A stretch of 64,000 nt of DNA from positions 186,540,005 through 186,604,004 of the forward strand of contig JAKSZU010000003.1 of the NCBI GenBank assembly GCA_026018925.1, read 5' to 3'. Numbering within the stretch: the stretch's first letter is position 1; each line of letters starts with the position of its first letter. The notes under the pieces are model-generated. The model made no database searches, was not told the DNA's origin, and saw only the letters and a program-made list of their open reading frames with translations. The stretch is from Tupaia tana (Eukaryota > Chordata > Mammalia > Scandentia > Tupaiidae). The translations under genes were made by a program, and so were the position numbers. Positions 20,441 to 31,726 of the stretch are shown one piece after another.

Positions 20441-21952
20441 TTCTTTTACTCTACTGTGAAGAATCAGTTCATTTCCCCTAGGTAGTTGGATCAGTCACTC
20501 CAGCCAACACAATAACATCCCTTCTTTGCCTGTTGATTCAGAGACATAAGGAGTCCAAAATGGCCAGGTAGCAAACTTAACTTCCAGTTCAGTAGAACCA
20601 TTGTGTCTGCTGGTGGGGGCATTCCTCCCTTTGGAATCAACATCTCTAGGCTAACAGAGCATAAGCTCACAGGGATAAGAAGCAAAAGTTTTGTTAGGTC
20701 ACTGTGATAATAGTGAGTGGTGTGATTCCTGTTTCTATCCCTCTATTCTTAGACCCGTGAATCCTAGGAATGCAAGAAACAGTACCATATATTGCACCCG
20801 GTCCTTTGCAGAACTTTGCCCCAGCCCTACAAAGTATTACTACCTAGCCAGCACTGTAACTGAGTCTTCAAAAAGCCATTGCATGGTTCTGTGAAGCTAG
20901 CTGCTATAAGACTTTCGGGAACATAGCAAGATCAGTGAACTCCATGAGTGTGGGCCCATTTCTTCCTCATTTTCTTTGAGATGTCTATTCCAGTAAGAAC
21001 AAATGCTGCCCTTACCATGATGTAAATGGTTTGTGTAATCAAACTGCCACTAAATAGCTGGCTGATCACCCCAGAAAGTGGTACTATAATGGAGTCTCTA
21101 AGTATTGGTTTCTGCTGCTTGAAGACTGGGCACTCAGCAGCAACCATAGCAGAATTGACCTTGGTGAGTGGAAGTCCATGTTACTAAGCCAAGGCATAAC
21201 TTCCATTCCTGCATAACCTACATCTCAGCTATGTGCCCACTTGGTGCTCACTTCGTTCCTTAGCCCAAGGACAGAAGTGGCTAGAGGAAAAGGCCAACTA
21301 GTATCCACCAACATAGGTCATCCTATTCCTTTGATTATTAAAATCCTCTGCTGATGACACCCTTTGGTAGCATTGACATGAAACACAAGTATCTTTCTGG
21401 TTTTTGCTCACTCTAAATGGTCTATCCATGTACCTTTTTCTCAGATTTCTTTGTTAATGATTTTCTTATCATTTTCAAGTCTCTGACCATCCAGTTAGCC
21501 ACAGCCCAGTAGTTGGTATATAGTCACACATTTGGCCATTTTTCCTTCCAAGCGAAATGAACAACCAGCTGTACTGTCAGAAGTTCACACTAAGATAATT
21601 TCCCTTCACCACTATCCTTCAGGGATTTCCCAGAAAGAAGCTCTAATACTGCAGCTGTCTACTTCAGGTGGTTTCTGCATATCATGCAGAACCATCTGTA
21701 AACCAGACCTGAGTTTTCTCTTCCTGTATCTGCAGATTGTAGGGAACTCCCCATGAGGCCATAGCAAAAGGCTGTGAGAAAAAAGGCAGTGGGTTAAGGT
21801 CAGAGACCATGATATTTGGGGTACTTCTTTGTGTAACTTACTTGTGCCTTCAAGGCCTGTTTGGGCACAATGTTCTATGTATACCACTTGCATTTAATGA
21901 TAGAATATTGTTTATATTCCATTTTATAGATTAGTGGATCAGATGGCTCTCA
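20441..21952 (-). pseudogene. ERVL-type internal (pol) relic, part 1
   Basis: Minus-strand DNA with broken frames. The pieces at 20491-20685, 20932-21147 and 21612-21893 resemble, in order, the dUTPase-side, integrase-side and RNase H-side parts of an ERVL pol gene. Stops and frameshifts are scattered throughout, no complete domain is open, and it is non-functional. Family assignment rests on recognition by eye. Confidence 0.7.
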
Positions 21953-22211
21953 GTTTTTTTTTTTTGTTTGTTTTGTTTTGTTGTTTTTTTGGAGGGGTGG
22001 GTGGGCTGTAGGAACTGTATGTTACTGGAGAGAGGGAAGGTGTGAAAGCATCCCCAGGATAGAACGAGGGAGTATGGTCACACCACACTCCCTTCTCCTC
22101 CATTCCCCTCTCAGGATTTTGGGCATGCATGCTCATGGGCCCAATGTATTTTGAAGCCTCCAAGTCCAAGACTTGAACTGCACAGTCAGCCATGTGAGAT
22201 CCAACTGCTTT
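21953..22211 (-). repeat. SINE-L in the ERVL relic
   Basis: T/G-rich tail ('ttgttttgttttgttg'), 'actgtatgttactggagaga', body and 'catgtgagatccaactgctt'. Older subfamily. Confidence 0.75.
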
Positions 22212-22387
22212 TAAAAAAAAAAAAATTATTTTTATTTTAAAACTTTTATTAATTTTTTAATTTGACCAGAGAGGGACAGAGAGAGAGAGAGAAAGTGAGA
22301 AATTAAGCCACCAGGTTCGGGGCTCAAACTAGGGTCAGACACATGGGAGTCCAGTGCCCTTAACCACCACACCACCTGTTGCCCCCC
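22212..22387 (-). repeat. SINE-S in the ERVL relic
   Basis: A/T tail, 'aatttgaccagagagggaca', 'aattaagccaccaggttcgg' and 'ccacctgttgcccccc'. Confidence 0.85.
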
Positions 22388-22390
22388 AAC

Positions 22391-22515
22391 CCCCCAACCC
22401 CCCCATACATCTAGTTCTTGATGAACAGCGAAGGTTTGATGATAACTTTGTGGCCCACAGTTAAACGTTCAGTCTCTCCTAAGGCCTGTAGCAGACCAAG
22501 AGCAGGAAAGTAGTA
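22391..22515 (-). pseudogene. ERVL pol relic, part 2
   Basis: Short stretch between SINEs that continues the minus-strand pol-like DNA ('tgatgataactttgtggccc'). Confidence 0.5.
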
Positions 22516-22754
22516 GGGACCAGCAGGTGGCATGAAGGTTAGGGTGCTGGATCCATCATGGCCGACCCCATTATTCAGCCCTGACCCAAGGGCTTAAGAA
22601 TCGTCTGGGCACCTGTGCATGCATGACCCAAATCTCCAGAGTAGAGTGGAGAAGAAGGGATCGGAGCATGGCCATCCCCCATGGAATGGATTCACTCCCC
22701 CAGGGAGTGATTTCTTAACCTCCCCTCCCTCTTTCTGGTGAGCACTTGTGCCCT

Positions 22755-22796
<42 letters not shown>
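22516..22796 (+). repeat. SINE-L with 36-base A tail
   Basis: GGGACCAGCAGGTGGCATGA head and GCACTTGTGCCCTGTTT end followed by an uninterrupted A run of about 36 (22759-22794). It splits the ERVL relic. Confidence 0.9.
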
Positions 22797-22797
<1 letters not shown>

Positions 22798-23250
22798 ATC
22801 TGGACAGGATATCAGGACTGTGTTGTAAAATCCTAAAGACTTGTCCCATAGTTTACTTACAGGAGTCTTCCAGTGGCTCCAGATAGTATCCCTGTCTGTC
22901 ATTAAAGCTTCAAGCATCATTGAATCATATGGCCCAAAGCAGCTTACACGGCAACTGAGACCTGTTGCACAGTTACAGTATGCCAGTATGCCCCACACCC
23001 CCAGGCCCCTAGAATTTCACTGAATTAAAGACTCCTGAACTTCTGTCAGATTTATTCTCCACCTTGTGGTATATAAATGCTTACCTATAAGTTTCAAGTA
23101 GTTTCTACTTCTTGCATTTAGATCTAGTCAACATAATGTCATCAGTGTAATGGGCCAGAGTTAAATCTTTTGAAAGGGAAGGATTCAAGATCCCTCATCA
23201 CATCATATATACAATGCTTGTGGCAAAGATTGACATTGAACAGTTTAGAA
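22797..23250 (-). pseudogene. ERVL pol relic, part 3 (reverse transcriptase side)
   Basis: On the - strand 23130-23158 reads through a Y-x-D-D-type core with the flanking hydrophobic residues typical of the RT active site. Frames are broken on both sides. This is upstream of parts 1 and 2 in pol order, as expected for a minus-strand element. Confidence 0.65.
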
Positions 23251-23254
23251 TAGT

Positions 23255-23659
23255 TGTTTTTGTATTAGGATAAGAATGAAAATAAGAAATGAAGAGAAAA
23301 TAAAATAAGAATTAAAAATATACAAATAGAATTGTTAGATGGTAAAGCTTAGAAAATCTCTCCAAAACTAGAATTAAAAGACCAAAAATGTGAAGTATGG
23401 GCAAGAAAGGTAAAGAACTGTCTCGAAGGTACAATTCTCAAATACTTTCAATAGGAGTTCGAGAAACAAATTTGAGATGAAATAATTCAAACAAATATTT
23501 TAAGACAAAGTCTCAAAAATAAAGGACGTGGGTTTACAAAGTTTGAACAGACCCACCAAGCATTCATGACAATGAATATTAAAAGGCAGACAATTGTGAT
23601 ATATGATGGTGAAATTGCAGGATATGAGATATAAAGGGAAGAATCTAAACTCTTCCAGG
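23255..23659 (+). repeat. L1 fragment
   Basis: 'caataggagttcgagaaaca', 'gaaataattcaaacaaat', 'aaaggacgtgggtttacaaa' and 'cagacccaccaagcattcat' follow an old L1 coding segment. Confidence 0.75.
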
Positions 23660-23702
23660 GACTAGTGTATAATCTTGGTTTCCACCTTCTTTTAACATTT
23701 CA

Positions 23703-23850
23703 GGGGCCAGCAGGTGGCTTGGTGGTCAAGGAACTGGACTCCCACATGGCCAACCGGTTTGAATCACAGACCTGGGGGCTTGCTTTCTCACTTCCCCTCC
23801 CCTTTCTGGTGAATGCATGTACCCTATGGCAAATTAAAAATAATAGTAAT
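23703..23850 (+). repeat. SINE-S
   Basis: GGGGCCAGCAGGTGGCTTGG head. The end 'gtgaatgcatgtaccctatg' is L-like, so this is another S/L intermediate. Confidence 0.85.
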
Positions 23851-24110
23851 AGGGGCCAGCAGGTGACGTGGTGATTAAGGGTGCTGGACTCACACGTGGC
23901 TGACTGCGGTTTGAGTCCTGCACCTGGCAGCTTCCTTTCTCACTTTCTCGCTCTCTCGCTCTCGCACTCTCTCTCTGACCCTCTCTGGTCAAATCCAAAT
24001 AAATAAATAAACAGATAGGTAGATAGATAGATAAATAGATTAATAAATAGTTAAATAAATAGTTAAAATAGTTACTTAATAATAATAAATAAAATTAAAT
24101 AATTCTTCAA
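23851..24110 (+). repeat. SINE-S with long (AAAT)n/(GATA)n tail
   Basis: GGGGCCAGCAGGTGACGTGG head inserted in the tail of the previous copy. About 100 bases of simple-repeat tail. 24111-24402 is unassigned. Confidence 0.85.
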
Positions 24111-24402
24111 AAAATTTTTTTCAGACCAGTTGATCACCCTGGCTTTGAATTCTAGCATGGCACAAATTGGCCAGGGTTTAGCACTGGATAACAACTTATG
24201 TGAGCCATAAACTGTAATTTTATGCATCTCACACTATTTCTTAATGTTTCACTTCCCTTACTTTTTTTAAAATCTGTGATCTTTGTAGGCATTTAACTGT
24301 ATGATCCTTGTTAACTATGTGGACCATATTCAGAGCCTTTTAAAAACATTCTAATTGTGACATAGGAAACTAATAACACAAGGTATAAGTTTTTGGTGTT
24401 TT

Positions 24403-24655
24403 GTTTGTTTGTTTTGCTATAGGGTACATGTACTCACCGGAGACAGAGACAGAGGGAGCAAGAAGGAAATTGAGAAAGCACATACCTGGGGGAATGACCA
24501 GTTCTCAATCTCTTCTTTATTCTCTTCTAGGGATTTTGAGCACACACTAACATGTCCTTGGTGTGTTTCTTGAGCTGCTGGGTTCGAGATTTGAACCTCA
24601 CAAATGGCCATGTGGGATCCAGCCACTTCAACCTCCATACTATATACTGGCCCCA
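24403..24655 (-). repeat. SINE-L, older subfamily
   Basis: (TTTG)n tail, 'ttttgctatagggtacatgt' to 'ctatatactggcccc'. Confidence 0.8.
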
Positions 24656-24662
24656 AATTAAT

Positions 24663-24883
24663 GTTTGCTTGTTTTTAATAATTATTTATTTAACTTTATT
24701 TATTATGGCTATTATTATTAAATCAGTATAGGGCACATGCACTCACCAGAGAGAGAGGGCCAGAGAGTAAATGAGAGATGGAGAAAGAAAGTGAGAAAGC
24801 AAGATACCGGATCCAGGACTCGAAACCATGGTCAGGCATATGAGAGTCTAGTGCCTTAACCACCATACCACCTGCTGACCCCA
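24663..24883 (-). repeat. SINE-S/L hybrid
   Basis: Combines the L end 'tatagggcacatgcactcac' with the S body 'gagaaagcaagataccggat'. Confidence 0.8.
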
Positions 24884-24902
24884 GTGTTTTTTGTTTTGTT
24901 TT

Positions 24903-24904
<2 letters not shown>

Positions 24905-24942
<38 letters not shown>
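24905..24942. repeat. T homopolymer of about 37
   Basis: Uninterrupted T-run preceded by 'ttttgttttgttttg' and not followed by a SINE body. Confidence 0.9.
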
Positions 24943-24945
<3 letters not shown>

Positions 24946-25009
24946 AGTCTCAAATTTGGGCTGATATTGCCATTTCTTTTCCCCTGGAAATATACTGTAT
25001 CTTCTTTTC

Positions 25010-25160
25010 TAAAAAAATTATTTTATTTAACTTTATTTATTTTAATTTGAAGAGAGAGAGAGAGACAGAGAAAGCAAGCAAGCCACCAGGTCCAGGACTC
25101 GAACCATGGTTGCCCACGTGGAAGTCAGCGCCCTTAACCACCACACCACCTGCTGGCCCC
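25010..25160 (-). repeat. SINE-S
   Basis: 'aattattttatttaacttta', GA-rich stretch, 'aagcaagccaccaggtccag' and 'ccacctgctggcccc'. Confidence 0.9.
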
Positions 25161-25348
25161 AATATACTGTGTCTTTAGGAGAGTAGGTTTATGTATGTAT
25201 ATATGTCTATATCTAAACTCTTATTTCTGTATGTGTGTATGTGTACATCTGTGTCTATAAAGATACCAGTATATAGATGTGTGTATCAACTTTTTATTGA
25301 CTTGCTATGAGCATTTTATATAGATTCCCCTGGAGTGTGGTAGTTTTT

Positions 25349-25629
25349 TTGTTTTTTGGTTTTGGGGGGGGGGGGGTTTTGGAGAGTTTTTTGCTATAGG
25401 GCACGTGCGCTTGCCAGAAAGACAGAGACAAACAGATAGAAAAAGAGAAATCACCCCCTAGGGGGATGGCCATGCTACAGTCCCTTCTCCTCCATTCTCT
25501 TCTTAGGATCGTGGGCATGCACGCACACACACACCCGGCATGAGTTTAAGCCACCAGGTCTGGGACTCGAACTGCGGTTGGCTACATGGGAGTTCAGCGA
25601 CATAGCCATTACGCTAACTGCTGGTCCCC
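25349..25629 (-). repeat. SINE-L with G-run in its tail
   Basis: Tail is T-rich with an embedded run of about 14 G (25364-25377). GAGAGTTTTTTGCTATAGGGC to 'aactgctggtcccc'. TSD GAGTGTGGTAGTTTTT (25333-25348) against GAATGTGGTAGTTTTT (25630-25645). 25161-25332 is unassigned. Confidence 0.9.
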
Positions 25630-25770
25630 GAATGTGGTAGTTTTTATAACAGGAATATGAATTCATTGAAGTTTAAGGTCATAATTTTGTTAAGTAATGA
25701 TATGACTATTGGGATTAATAATTTATCAAATTCCTGTCATTAAAATCATATTTGTAACTTTGCTAGATTG

Positions 25771-26002
25771 AACAGGTACTTGCTGGAGAGAGAGAGAAAG
25801 AAAGAGAAGGGAAAGTAGAGAAGCTCCCCTTCCCCATGGGGGACAGTCATGCCACAATCTCTTTTCCTCCACCTTTACTTTTGGGATACTGTACAAGCAT
25901 TTGCAGCTGGTGTGTTTCTCAAGCTATCAGGTCCAAATCTCAAACTGCACAGTTGGCCATGTGGGATCCAGCCATCTCAACCACCAGACTACCAGCTGGC
26001 CC
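25771..26002 (-). repeat. SINE-L, older subfamily
   Basis: 'aggtacttgctggagagaga' to 'actaccagctggccc', with TGGGATCCAGCCATCTCAACC on the head side. Confidence 0.75.
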
Positions 26003-26350
26003 ACTAAAAACATTTTAACCTCTTTCATGTGCTGTGCTTTCAGATAGCCATTTATACAGCTTACTAAATATTTTTGGCTTCCTTCTATGTGGCACTCCTG
26101 ACCCCTCTATCATTGGATCATGTGAACAAGTTCTGACCAAAGGGTTGTTAACAGAAGTGAACATGTCACTTCCAAGCCCATCATTAAATTACCAGTATGA
26201 GATGTTCCAGAGGTTTCTTTTTGTTCTTCTGCAACTAGCAGTGTTTCAGAGTGATTTCTCCATAAGCCTTGTTCAAAGGAGAACTTTCCTACAAGCAGAG
26301 TTCTTCAATAGCCCATGATAACCAGTGTAAAACGAATGAGAATGTTCTCT
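26003..26350. other. Unassigned old repeat-like DNA
   Basis: 'ggatcatgtgaacaagttctgacc' followed by 'acatgtcacttccaagccca' has the look of a decayed LTR. I cannot name it. Confidence 0.3.
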
Positions 26351-26359
26351 AAGAAAACA

Positions 26360-26600
26360 AAAGAAAACTTCTATATGGCACATGCGCTCACCAGAGAGAC
26401 AGTGAAACAAAGAGTGAGCAATCACCCTCTGGGGGCAGGTGGCCATACTGTTAAGTCCTTCTCTTCCATTCTCCTCTCAGGATTTTGGGCATGTGCACAC
26501 ACGTGGCGGTGTGAATTTCAAGCCACCAGGTCTGGGACTGAAACTGCAGTCAGTTATTTGGGAGTCCAGTGACGTAACCATTAGGCCATCTACTGGTCCC
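26360..26600 (-). repeat. SINE-L
   Basis: 'tctatatggcacatgcgctc' to 'ccatctactggtccc'. The T-run is missing. Confidence 0.85.
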
Positions 26601-26606
26601 CAAAAA

Positions 26607-26870
26607 AACCTTTTTTTTGGGGAGAGGTTTTTGCTATAGGGTGTGTGCGCTCACCAGACAGACAGAGAGAGACAGAGAGACAGAAAGAGATAAATCACCC
26701 CCCAGGGGGGATGGCCACGCTGCAGTTCCTTCTCCTCCATTCTCCTCTTGGGATCTTGGGCACGCACGCACATGCGCCCGGCATGAATTTTAAGCCACTG
26801 GGTCCGGGACTCGAACCGCAGTCGACTACATGGGAGTCCAGCGACAGCCATTACTCCAACTGTTGGTCCC
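26607..26870 (-). repeat. Young SINE-L
   Basis: GAGAGGTTTTTGCTATAGGG, CCCCCCAGGGGGG, 'gcacgcacgcacatgcgccc' and 'caactgttggtcccc'. Abuts the previous copy. Confidence 0.9.
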
Positions 26871-26889
26871 CCCAAAAAGAAACATTTTT

Positions 26890-27045
26890 AAAGCGATAAT
26901 TTATTTACTTTTATTTATTACTATTTTTTAATTAGACCAGAGAAAAACAGAAGGAAATTAAGAAAGCAAGCCTTCAGGTCTGGGACTTGAACTACTGTCA
27001 GGCATGTAGAAGTCTTACACCTTAACCATCATGCCACCTGGCCCC
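26890..27045 (-). repeat. SINE-S
   Basis: 'ttaattagaccagagaaaaa', 'agcaagccttcaggtctggg' and 'ccacctggcccc'. Confidence 0.8.
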
Positions 27046-27049
27046 TGAA

Positions 27050-27290
27050 AGAAATTTTTTATAGGGTATATGTGCCAGTGAGAGAGGGAGAGCAAGAGTG
27101 AATGAGAAAGTGCCCCTCCCGCCCATGAACACACTTCAGTCCCTTTTCCTCTATTCTCTTCTTCAGATTTTGGGCACACATACACACGTGCCTGGTGTAT
27201 TTTTCAAGCCACTGGGTCTGGGACTTGAACTGTGCTCTCTGCTATGTGGGATCTAGCCACCTTAACCACCATACCACCTGACTGGCCCTA
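27050..27290 (-). repeat. SINE-L, older subfamily
   Basis: 'ttttatagggtatatgtgcc' to 'ccacctgactggccc'. 27291-27884 is AT-rich and unassigned. Confidence 0.75.
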
Positions 27291-27884
27291 ATATATATAT
27301 ATTTTTAAGCTAGAGATTTTTGAGTTTCGTTATTGCAACTTAATCTCTTCTGTCTGACTTGATATGCCTTGTACCAATGAAATGAAGAAAGAATGATGAA
27401 ATAATTAAAGCAGTTAATTAAAGAAAGCTGTGTTAAACAAAATCTGGAAACAGAGCAGTTAGAAGATATTTAGTCTTTAGGGTAGCTCTTAGAAGTTGTG
27501 TCATCAGAGGACTTAATTCTTAGAAGTTGCAACTCTTTTGGGGAGTACATGAAGATGTCAGAGATCACAGAATAGTTTGCAGAGTAAGCTTACTGTTAGA
27601 GACAATAATAGTCCACAGATGATCAAGGCTTATGGAAAATTTTAACTGTTAACAGAGAGAGAGAGAGTTTTCTCCCTCAAAGTAGTATGGAGCTGGAAAT
27701 GTTTAAGTAAAACTTACTAGAGAGATTATAGATATTTGTGACATACCATAATTTGGGGTATTATTTGAGTTTCTTTTCACAGGTAATTTTTTTTAGCTCT
27801 CTGCTGATATTTGTTTTTCCTTTGCTGCTTCTCCCCTTCTCCCTAATTGTATGTAATCTTTATCATATTTCTAAGAAGTATTTT

Positions 27885-28020
27885 TCTGCCATTTTACACT
27901 TGTGGAAACTGAGAATCAGTGAAGTTAAGAAATATGCTGGGGATCATACAGCTAAGTAATAGAGCTGATATTTGAACAAGTTCTGTTAAGTCTTAATAGC
28001 CCATGTTCTTTCCACTAAGG
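27885..28020 (-). repeat. MIR
   Basis: 'gccattttacacttgtggaa', 'actgagaatcagtgaagtta' and 'gatcatacagctaagtaata' match the reverse complement of MIR. Confidence 0.8.
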
Positions 28021-28148
28021 TCTTAAGTGTACTGAAGATTTTTATGTGAATATAGAGCACTATCTTTCCTTTGTGCAACTTTTAATCAAAATTACTTTTG
28101 TCAGTGATAGACAACCCAAAACAACAGTCGTTTAAAAAGATGAAAGTC

Positions 28149-28294
28149 AGACCAGCCCATGGTGTGGTCATTAAGATAACTAGATCCCACATGGCCGATT
28201 GTGTAGTTCAAATTCTAGACCTGGTGGCTTAAGAAACACACCGGGTATGTGAGCATGTGTACCCAAAACCAATAAAGGAGGAAAAAATTGGGCG

Positions 28295-28346
<52 letters not shown>

Positions 28347-28386
28347 CTCTCTGTTTGGTGAGCACATGTACCCTCTGGCAAATTAA
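28149..28386 (+). repeat. SINE-L, older subfamily, with (CT)n
   Basis: Head 'cagaccagcccatggtgtgg', AACTAGATCCCACATGG, (CT)n of about 50 bases (28294-28345) and 'taccctctggcaaattaaag'. 28387-28768 is unassigned. Confidence 0.8.
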
Positions 28387-28768
28387 AGAAAAAGATAGTA
28401 GTTCTTTTCTCTCTCTTGTGATAAAAGTTTAGAGGTAAGTGTCTAAGTGGTGTGAAGACTCCATAGCGTTAGGGAGCCAGGGTTATGCTCCAACATTCTA
28501 CAGTACATAGCAGGAAGCAAAAAGGGTGCAGAAGGGCCTTCTTTCTGTCTTTCAGAACATATCCCAGAAGTCATACAGAATAGTTCTTATATCCCATTGG
28601 CCAATACCTAGTCAGATAACCAGCTTCAGTAGTAAGGGAGGTTGAGAAATACTAACTTTATTCTAGAAGTTCACCTGCTCAGCTGAAAATACGGAGCCTG
28701 TCACAGAAAGTGAATAGACATGATGTAATAGCATTTTTATCACAATAATGCAATCTAGTTTTGTTTCA

Positions 28769-29027
28769 AAATGTGGTTTTTTTTTTTTTTTTTTTTTATC
28801 ATAAAGAGCATTTTGTGTACATGAGAAAGAGAGAAAGCAATCTTGACAGGGTCTCAGTTCACCACAACCCCCTTTCCCTAGCCCTCCAATTCCTTGGGAT
28901 CATGAGCTCCCATAATACGCATTATGTATTTTCAGACTGACCTAGGGTTCCAGACCTATGGTTGGCCATGTGGCTTCCAACTCTGCAGTTCAGTATGCTG
29001 TGGGCTACACCACTTAGACTGGACCTC
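28769..29027 (-). repeat. Old SINE-L relative
   Basis: T-run, 'catgagaaagagagaaagca', 'gggtctcagttcaccacaac' and 'cagtatgctgtgggctac'. Only the overall layout and a few words match SINE-L. Confidence 0.5.
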
Positions 29028-29144
29028 AAATCGTTTTGGATAGATATTTATTGAGCACTTTATTATATAAATATATGTAGTTCATAAATATATGTAGTAA
29101 TATACTATATTATATATAATGGTGAACTATATTGAATCCCCCTT

Positions 29145-29348
29145 TCTTTCTAGTTTGCTATAGGGCACATGTGCTCACCAGAGAAAGAGAAATCACCCCA
29201 AGGGGAAATGGCCACATCATAATCTCTTCCTCTTCATTCTCCTCTCAGGATTTTGGGTACGCATATACATTAGCCCAGTGTGATTTTCAAACTGCCAAGT
29301 TGGCCATGTGAGATCCAACCACCTTAACCTCCACACTATTTGTTGGGT
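29145..29348 (-). repeat. SINE-L, older subfamily
   Basis: 'gtttgctatagggcacatgt' to 'ccacactatttgttggg', with a head deletion. Confidence 0.75.
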
Positions 29349-29464
29349 GATTCCCATTTTCATTTATAACTTAGGAAAACTTTAAATAGATTAAACTAAA
29401 AGTGTACACTGTCGTTTTGTTTGTACATATGGAAGAAAAATAAAGTGTTAGGTTGATAATTTTA

Positions 29465-29700
29465 CTTTATTGATGGCTAGGCTAGGAAATGGCACAGCAT
29501 TAATATAACTGGATTAATATAACTGGACCCACAGGAGAAGTGTCCTGGGTTTATGTCCCAGTATCTTCCTGAGCATGCTGGGAGTATAAGCACATACTCA
29601 GGATCTGGGCTGGCTAAAACTGGGAGTGAATAGCAATGTGAAAGCCCTACTTGGGGTGTTTTTACCCCCAATTATCTCTCTACCTCTTGTGGAAGAAATA
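29465..29700 (+). repeat. Second tRNA-like SINE family
   Basis: Head 'ggctaggctaggaaatggca', B-box-like 'gggtttatgtccc', 'tgagcatgctgggagtataa' and an AAATAAATGAG end. Internal duplication of TTAATATAACTGGA at about 29502 and 29514. Confidence 0.5.
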
Positions 29701-29802
29701 AATGAGTAAACTTGAAGTTACATACATTGTTGACAAAAAAGAAAAGTATTCATGTCTTATATAGAAAATAAAGTAACAGCAAATGATTAATAAAACACAT
29801 GT

Positions 29803-29975
29803 GGGGCCAGCAGGTGGCATTCCCTGTCTTTCTCCCACTTTCCCTGTCTTTCAAGTCCTGTCTTTCTCTTCTATGCTCTCTCACTTTCCCTGTCTTTCTC
29901 TCTCACTATCTCTCTCTGGTAAAAAAAAAAAAAAAATGATGATGATGATAAATAAAATTAATTCTTTTAAAATAA
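29803..29975 (+). repeat. SINE-S with its promoter region deleted
   Basis: GGGGCCAGCAGGTGGCATTCCC jumps straight into the pyrimidine stretch, which is repeated ('ccctgtctttc' several times). No B box remains. Confidence 0.8.
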
Positions 29976-30002
29976 ATAAAACAAATGTGGTTTCTTTATT
30001 TT

Positions 30003-30251
30003 CTTAAGAGAGATTTTTGCTATAGGGTGCATGTGCTCACTGGAAAGAGAGACAGAGAAACAGAAAGCAAGAAGTCACCCTCTGGGGAGATGGCCACATT
30101 GCAATCTCTTCTCCATTCTCCTCTCCTCTCAGGATTTTGAGTACGCATGCACATGCACCTGGCATGAGTTTTAAGCCAGTGGATCTGAGACATGAACCAA
30201 CAGTCAACTACATGGGAATCTAGTTATGTAACCATTAAGCCATCTGCTGGT

Positions 30252-30254
<3 letters not shown>
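30003..30254 (-). repeat. SINE-L
   Basis: 'taagagagatttttgctata' to 'ccatctgctggtccc', with a duplicated CTCCT near 30118. Confidence 0.9.
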
Positions 30255-30287
<33 letters not shown>

Positions 30288-30541
30288 TGCCAGAGGATAC
30301 ATGTGCTCGGGGAAGGGAGAGAGGGAGAAAGGGAGAAGACAGGGTGAGGGAGAAAGCACCTACCTAGTACGGCCTGGTCTTGCCACGGTTCCTTCTCCAT
30401 TTCTTCATCCTGTTGGGATTTAAGGCACATACACATGCCTAGTATGTTTTTCAGGCTGCTGGGGCCAGAATTCAAACAGTGGTTGGCCATGTGAGATCCA
30501 GCTCCCTTAACCACTCTAGGCTATGGCTATAAGGGCCAGCC
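30255..30541 (-). repeat. Old SINE-L relative
   Basis: 28-base T-run abutting the previous head, 'attgccagaggatacatgtg' to 'ctataagggccagcc'. Confidence 0.7.
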
Positions 30542-30555
30542 AAAGATCTTTTAAA

Positions 30556-30775
30556 ATTTTAATTTAATTTTTTTTAATTGTCAGAGAAAGAGTCTTAGAG
30601 AAAGCACCATACCTGTAATCATTGTTCTTCCATTTCTCCATCCCGTTAGGATTTGGGACATGCATACATTTGTGCTCAGTGTGTTTTTCAAGCTGTTGGG
30701 GCTAGAATTCAAACAGCAGTTGGCCATGTGGAATGCAGCAACTAGTGCAGAGGACTTAACTAAGCTGGACTATGG
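30556..30775 (-). repeat. Old SINE-L relative
   Basis: 'ttaattgtcagagaaagagt' to 'taactaagctggactatgg'. 30776-31260 contains only AT-rich unassigned DNA. Confidence 0.6.
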
Positions 30776-31275
30776 AAACAACCCTCCTTGAGGCTGTTAT
30801 ATTGCCAGGCTCTGCTGCTTTTATTTTTCACTTCCATCCCTTATGTATCAAAATACCCAATGCATATACATGTCATTGCTCTAGTGAAAGTTAGCGATTT
30901 ACCTAATCTGTGTGGAGTCAACCTTGGCAGACGTCTTTATTGTTTGTTTATAATATAAATAATGTTTTAAATGTACATGCTTATTTGCTATTAATACTAT
31001 TTATTGCTGTCTTTATGAGTTGTTCAAAAGTAGTTTTTATCTCTGCTTTATTTTTATACAACTTCTCATCTTCTTACATGATAGTAAATGCTATTTTATA
31101 CTTAATGAATAGTAAGTTTTTTAGGATGGATTCAGTTTACTTACTATTGGTATGTTAGTCTTATAAACTGAGGACAGCGAAGTCACATGCCTTCACAAAC
31201 ATGCTCAAATTACCAATTAAAGTTTTTTTAAAGAATTACTAATTCAATTTTATCTATCATTGTTGTTATTATTTT

Positions 31276-31546
31276 TTTTTTTTTTTTTTTTTTTTGGAGA
31301 GGTTTTTGCTATAGGGCGCGTGCGCTCGCCAGACAGACAGAGAGAGACAGAGAGATAGAAAGCAGGAAATCACTCCCCAGGGGGGATGGCCACGCCGCAA
31401 TCCCTTCTCCTCCATTCTCCTCTCGGGATCTTGGGCACGCACGCACACGCGCCCGGCGTGAGTTTAAGCCGCCGGGTCCGGGACTCGAACCGCGGTCGAC
31501 TACGTGGGAGTCCAGCGACATAGCCATTACGCTAACTGCTGGTCCC
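31276..31546 (-). repeat. Very young SINE-L (reference copy)
   Basis: Near-consensus: GGGCGCGTGCGCTCGCC, GGGCACGCACGCACACGCGC, GGGACTCGAACCGCGGTCGA and CTAACTGCTGGTCCC. Flanked by TGTTGTTATTATTTT at 31261-31275 and 31547-31561. Confidence 0.97.
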
Positions 31547-31561
31547 TGTTGTTATTATTTT

Positions 31562-31712
31562 TAAAATTGGTACCAAGCACATACACTCACCAGAGAGAGA
31601 GAGAGAGTGAAAGAGAGAGAAGGTGAGAAAGCAAATGTCCTGTTCCAGAACTCAAACCACAATTGGCCATGTGAGAGTCCAGTGCTTTATTCACCACACC
31701 ACCTGCTGATCC
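31562..31712 (-). repeat. SINE-S/L hybrid
   Basis: 'ggtaccaagcacatacactc' to 'ccacctgctgatccc' with S-type middle. Confidence 0.8.
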
Positions 31713-31726
31713 CTAAATTACCAATA

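Noticed and set aside
21612..21893. 93-codon minus-strand frame as a possible gene
   Set aside because: It is a piece of the dead ERVL pol region, with broken frames on both sides.
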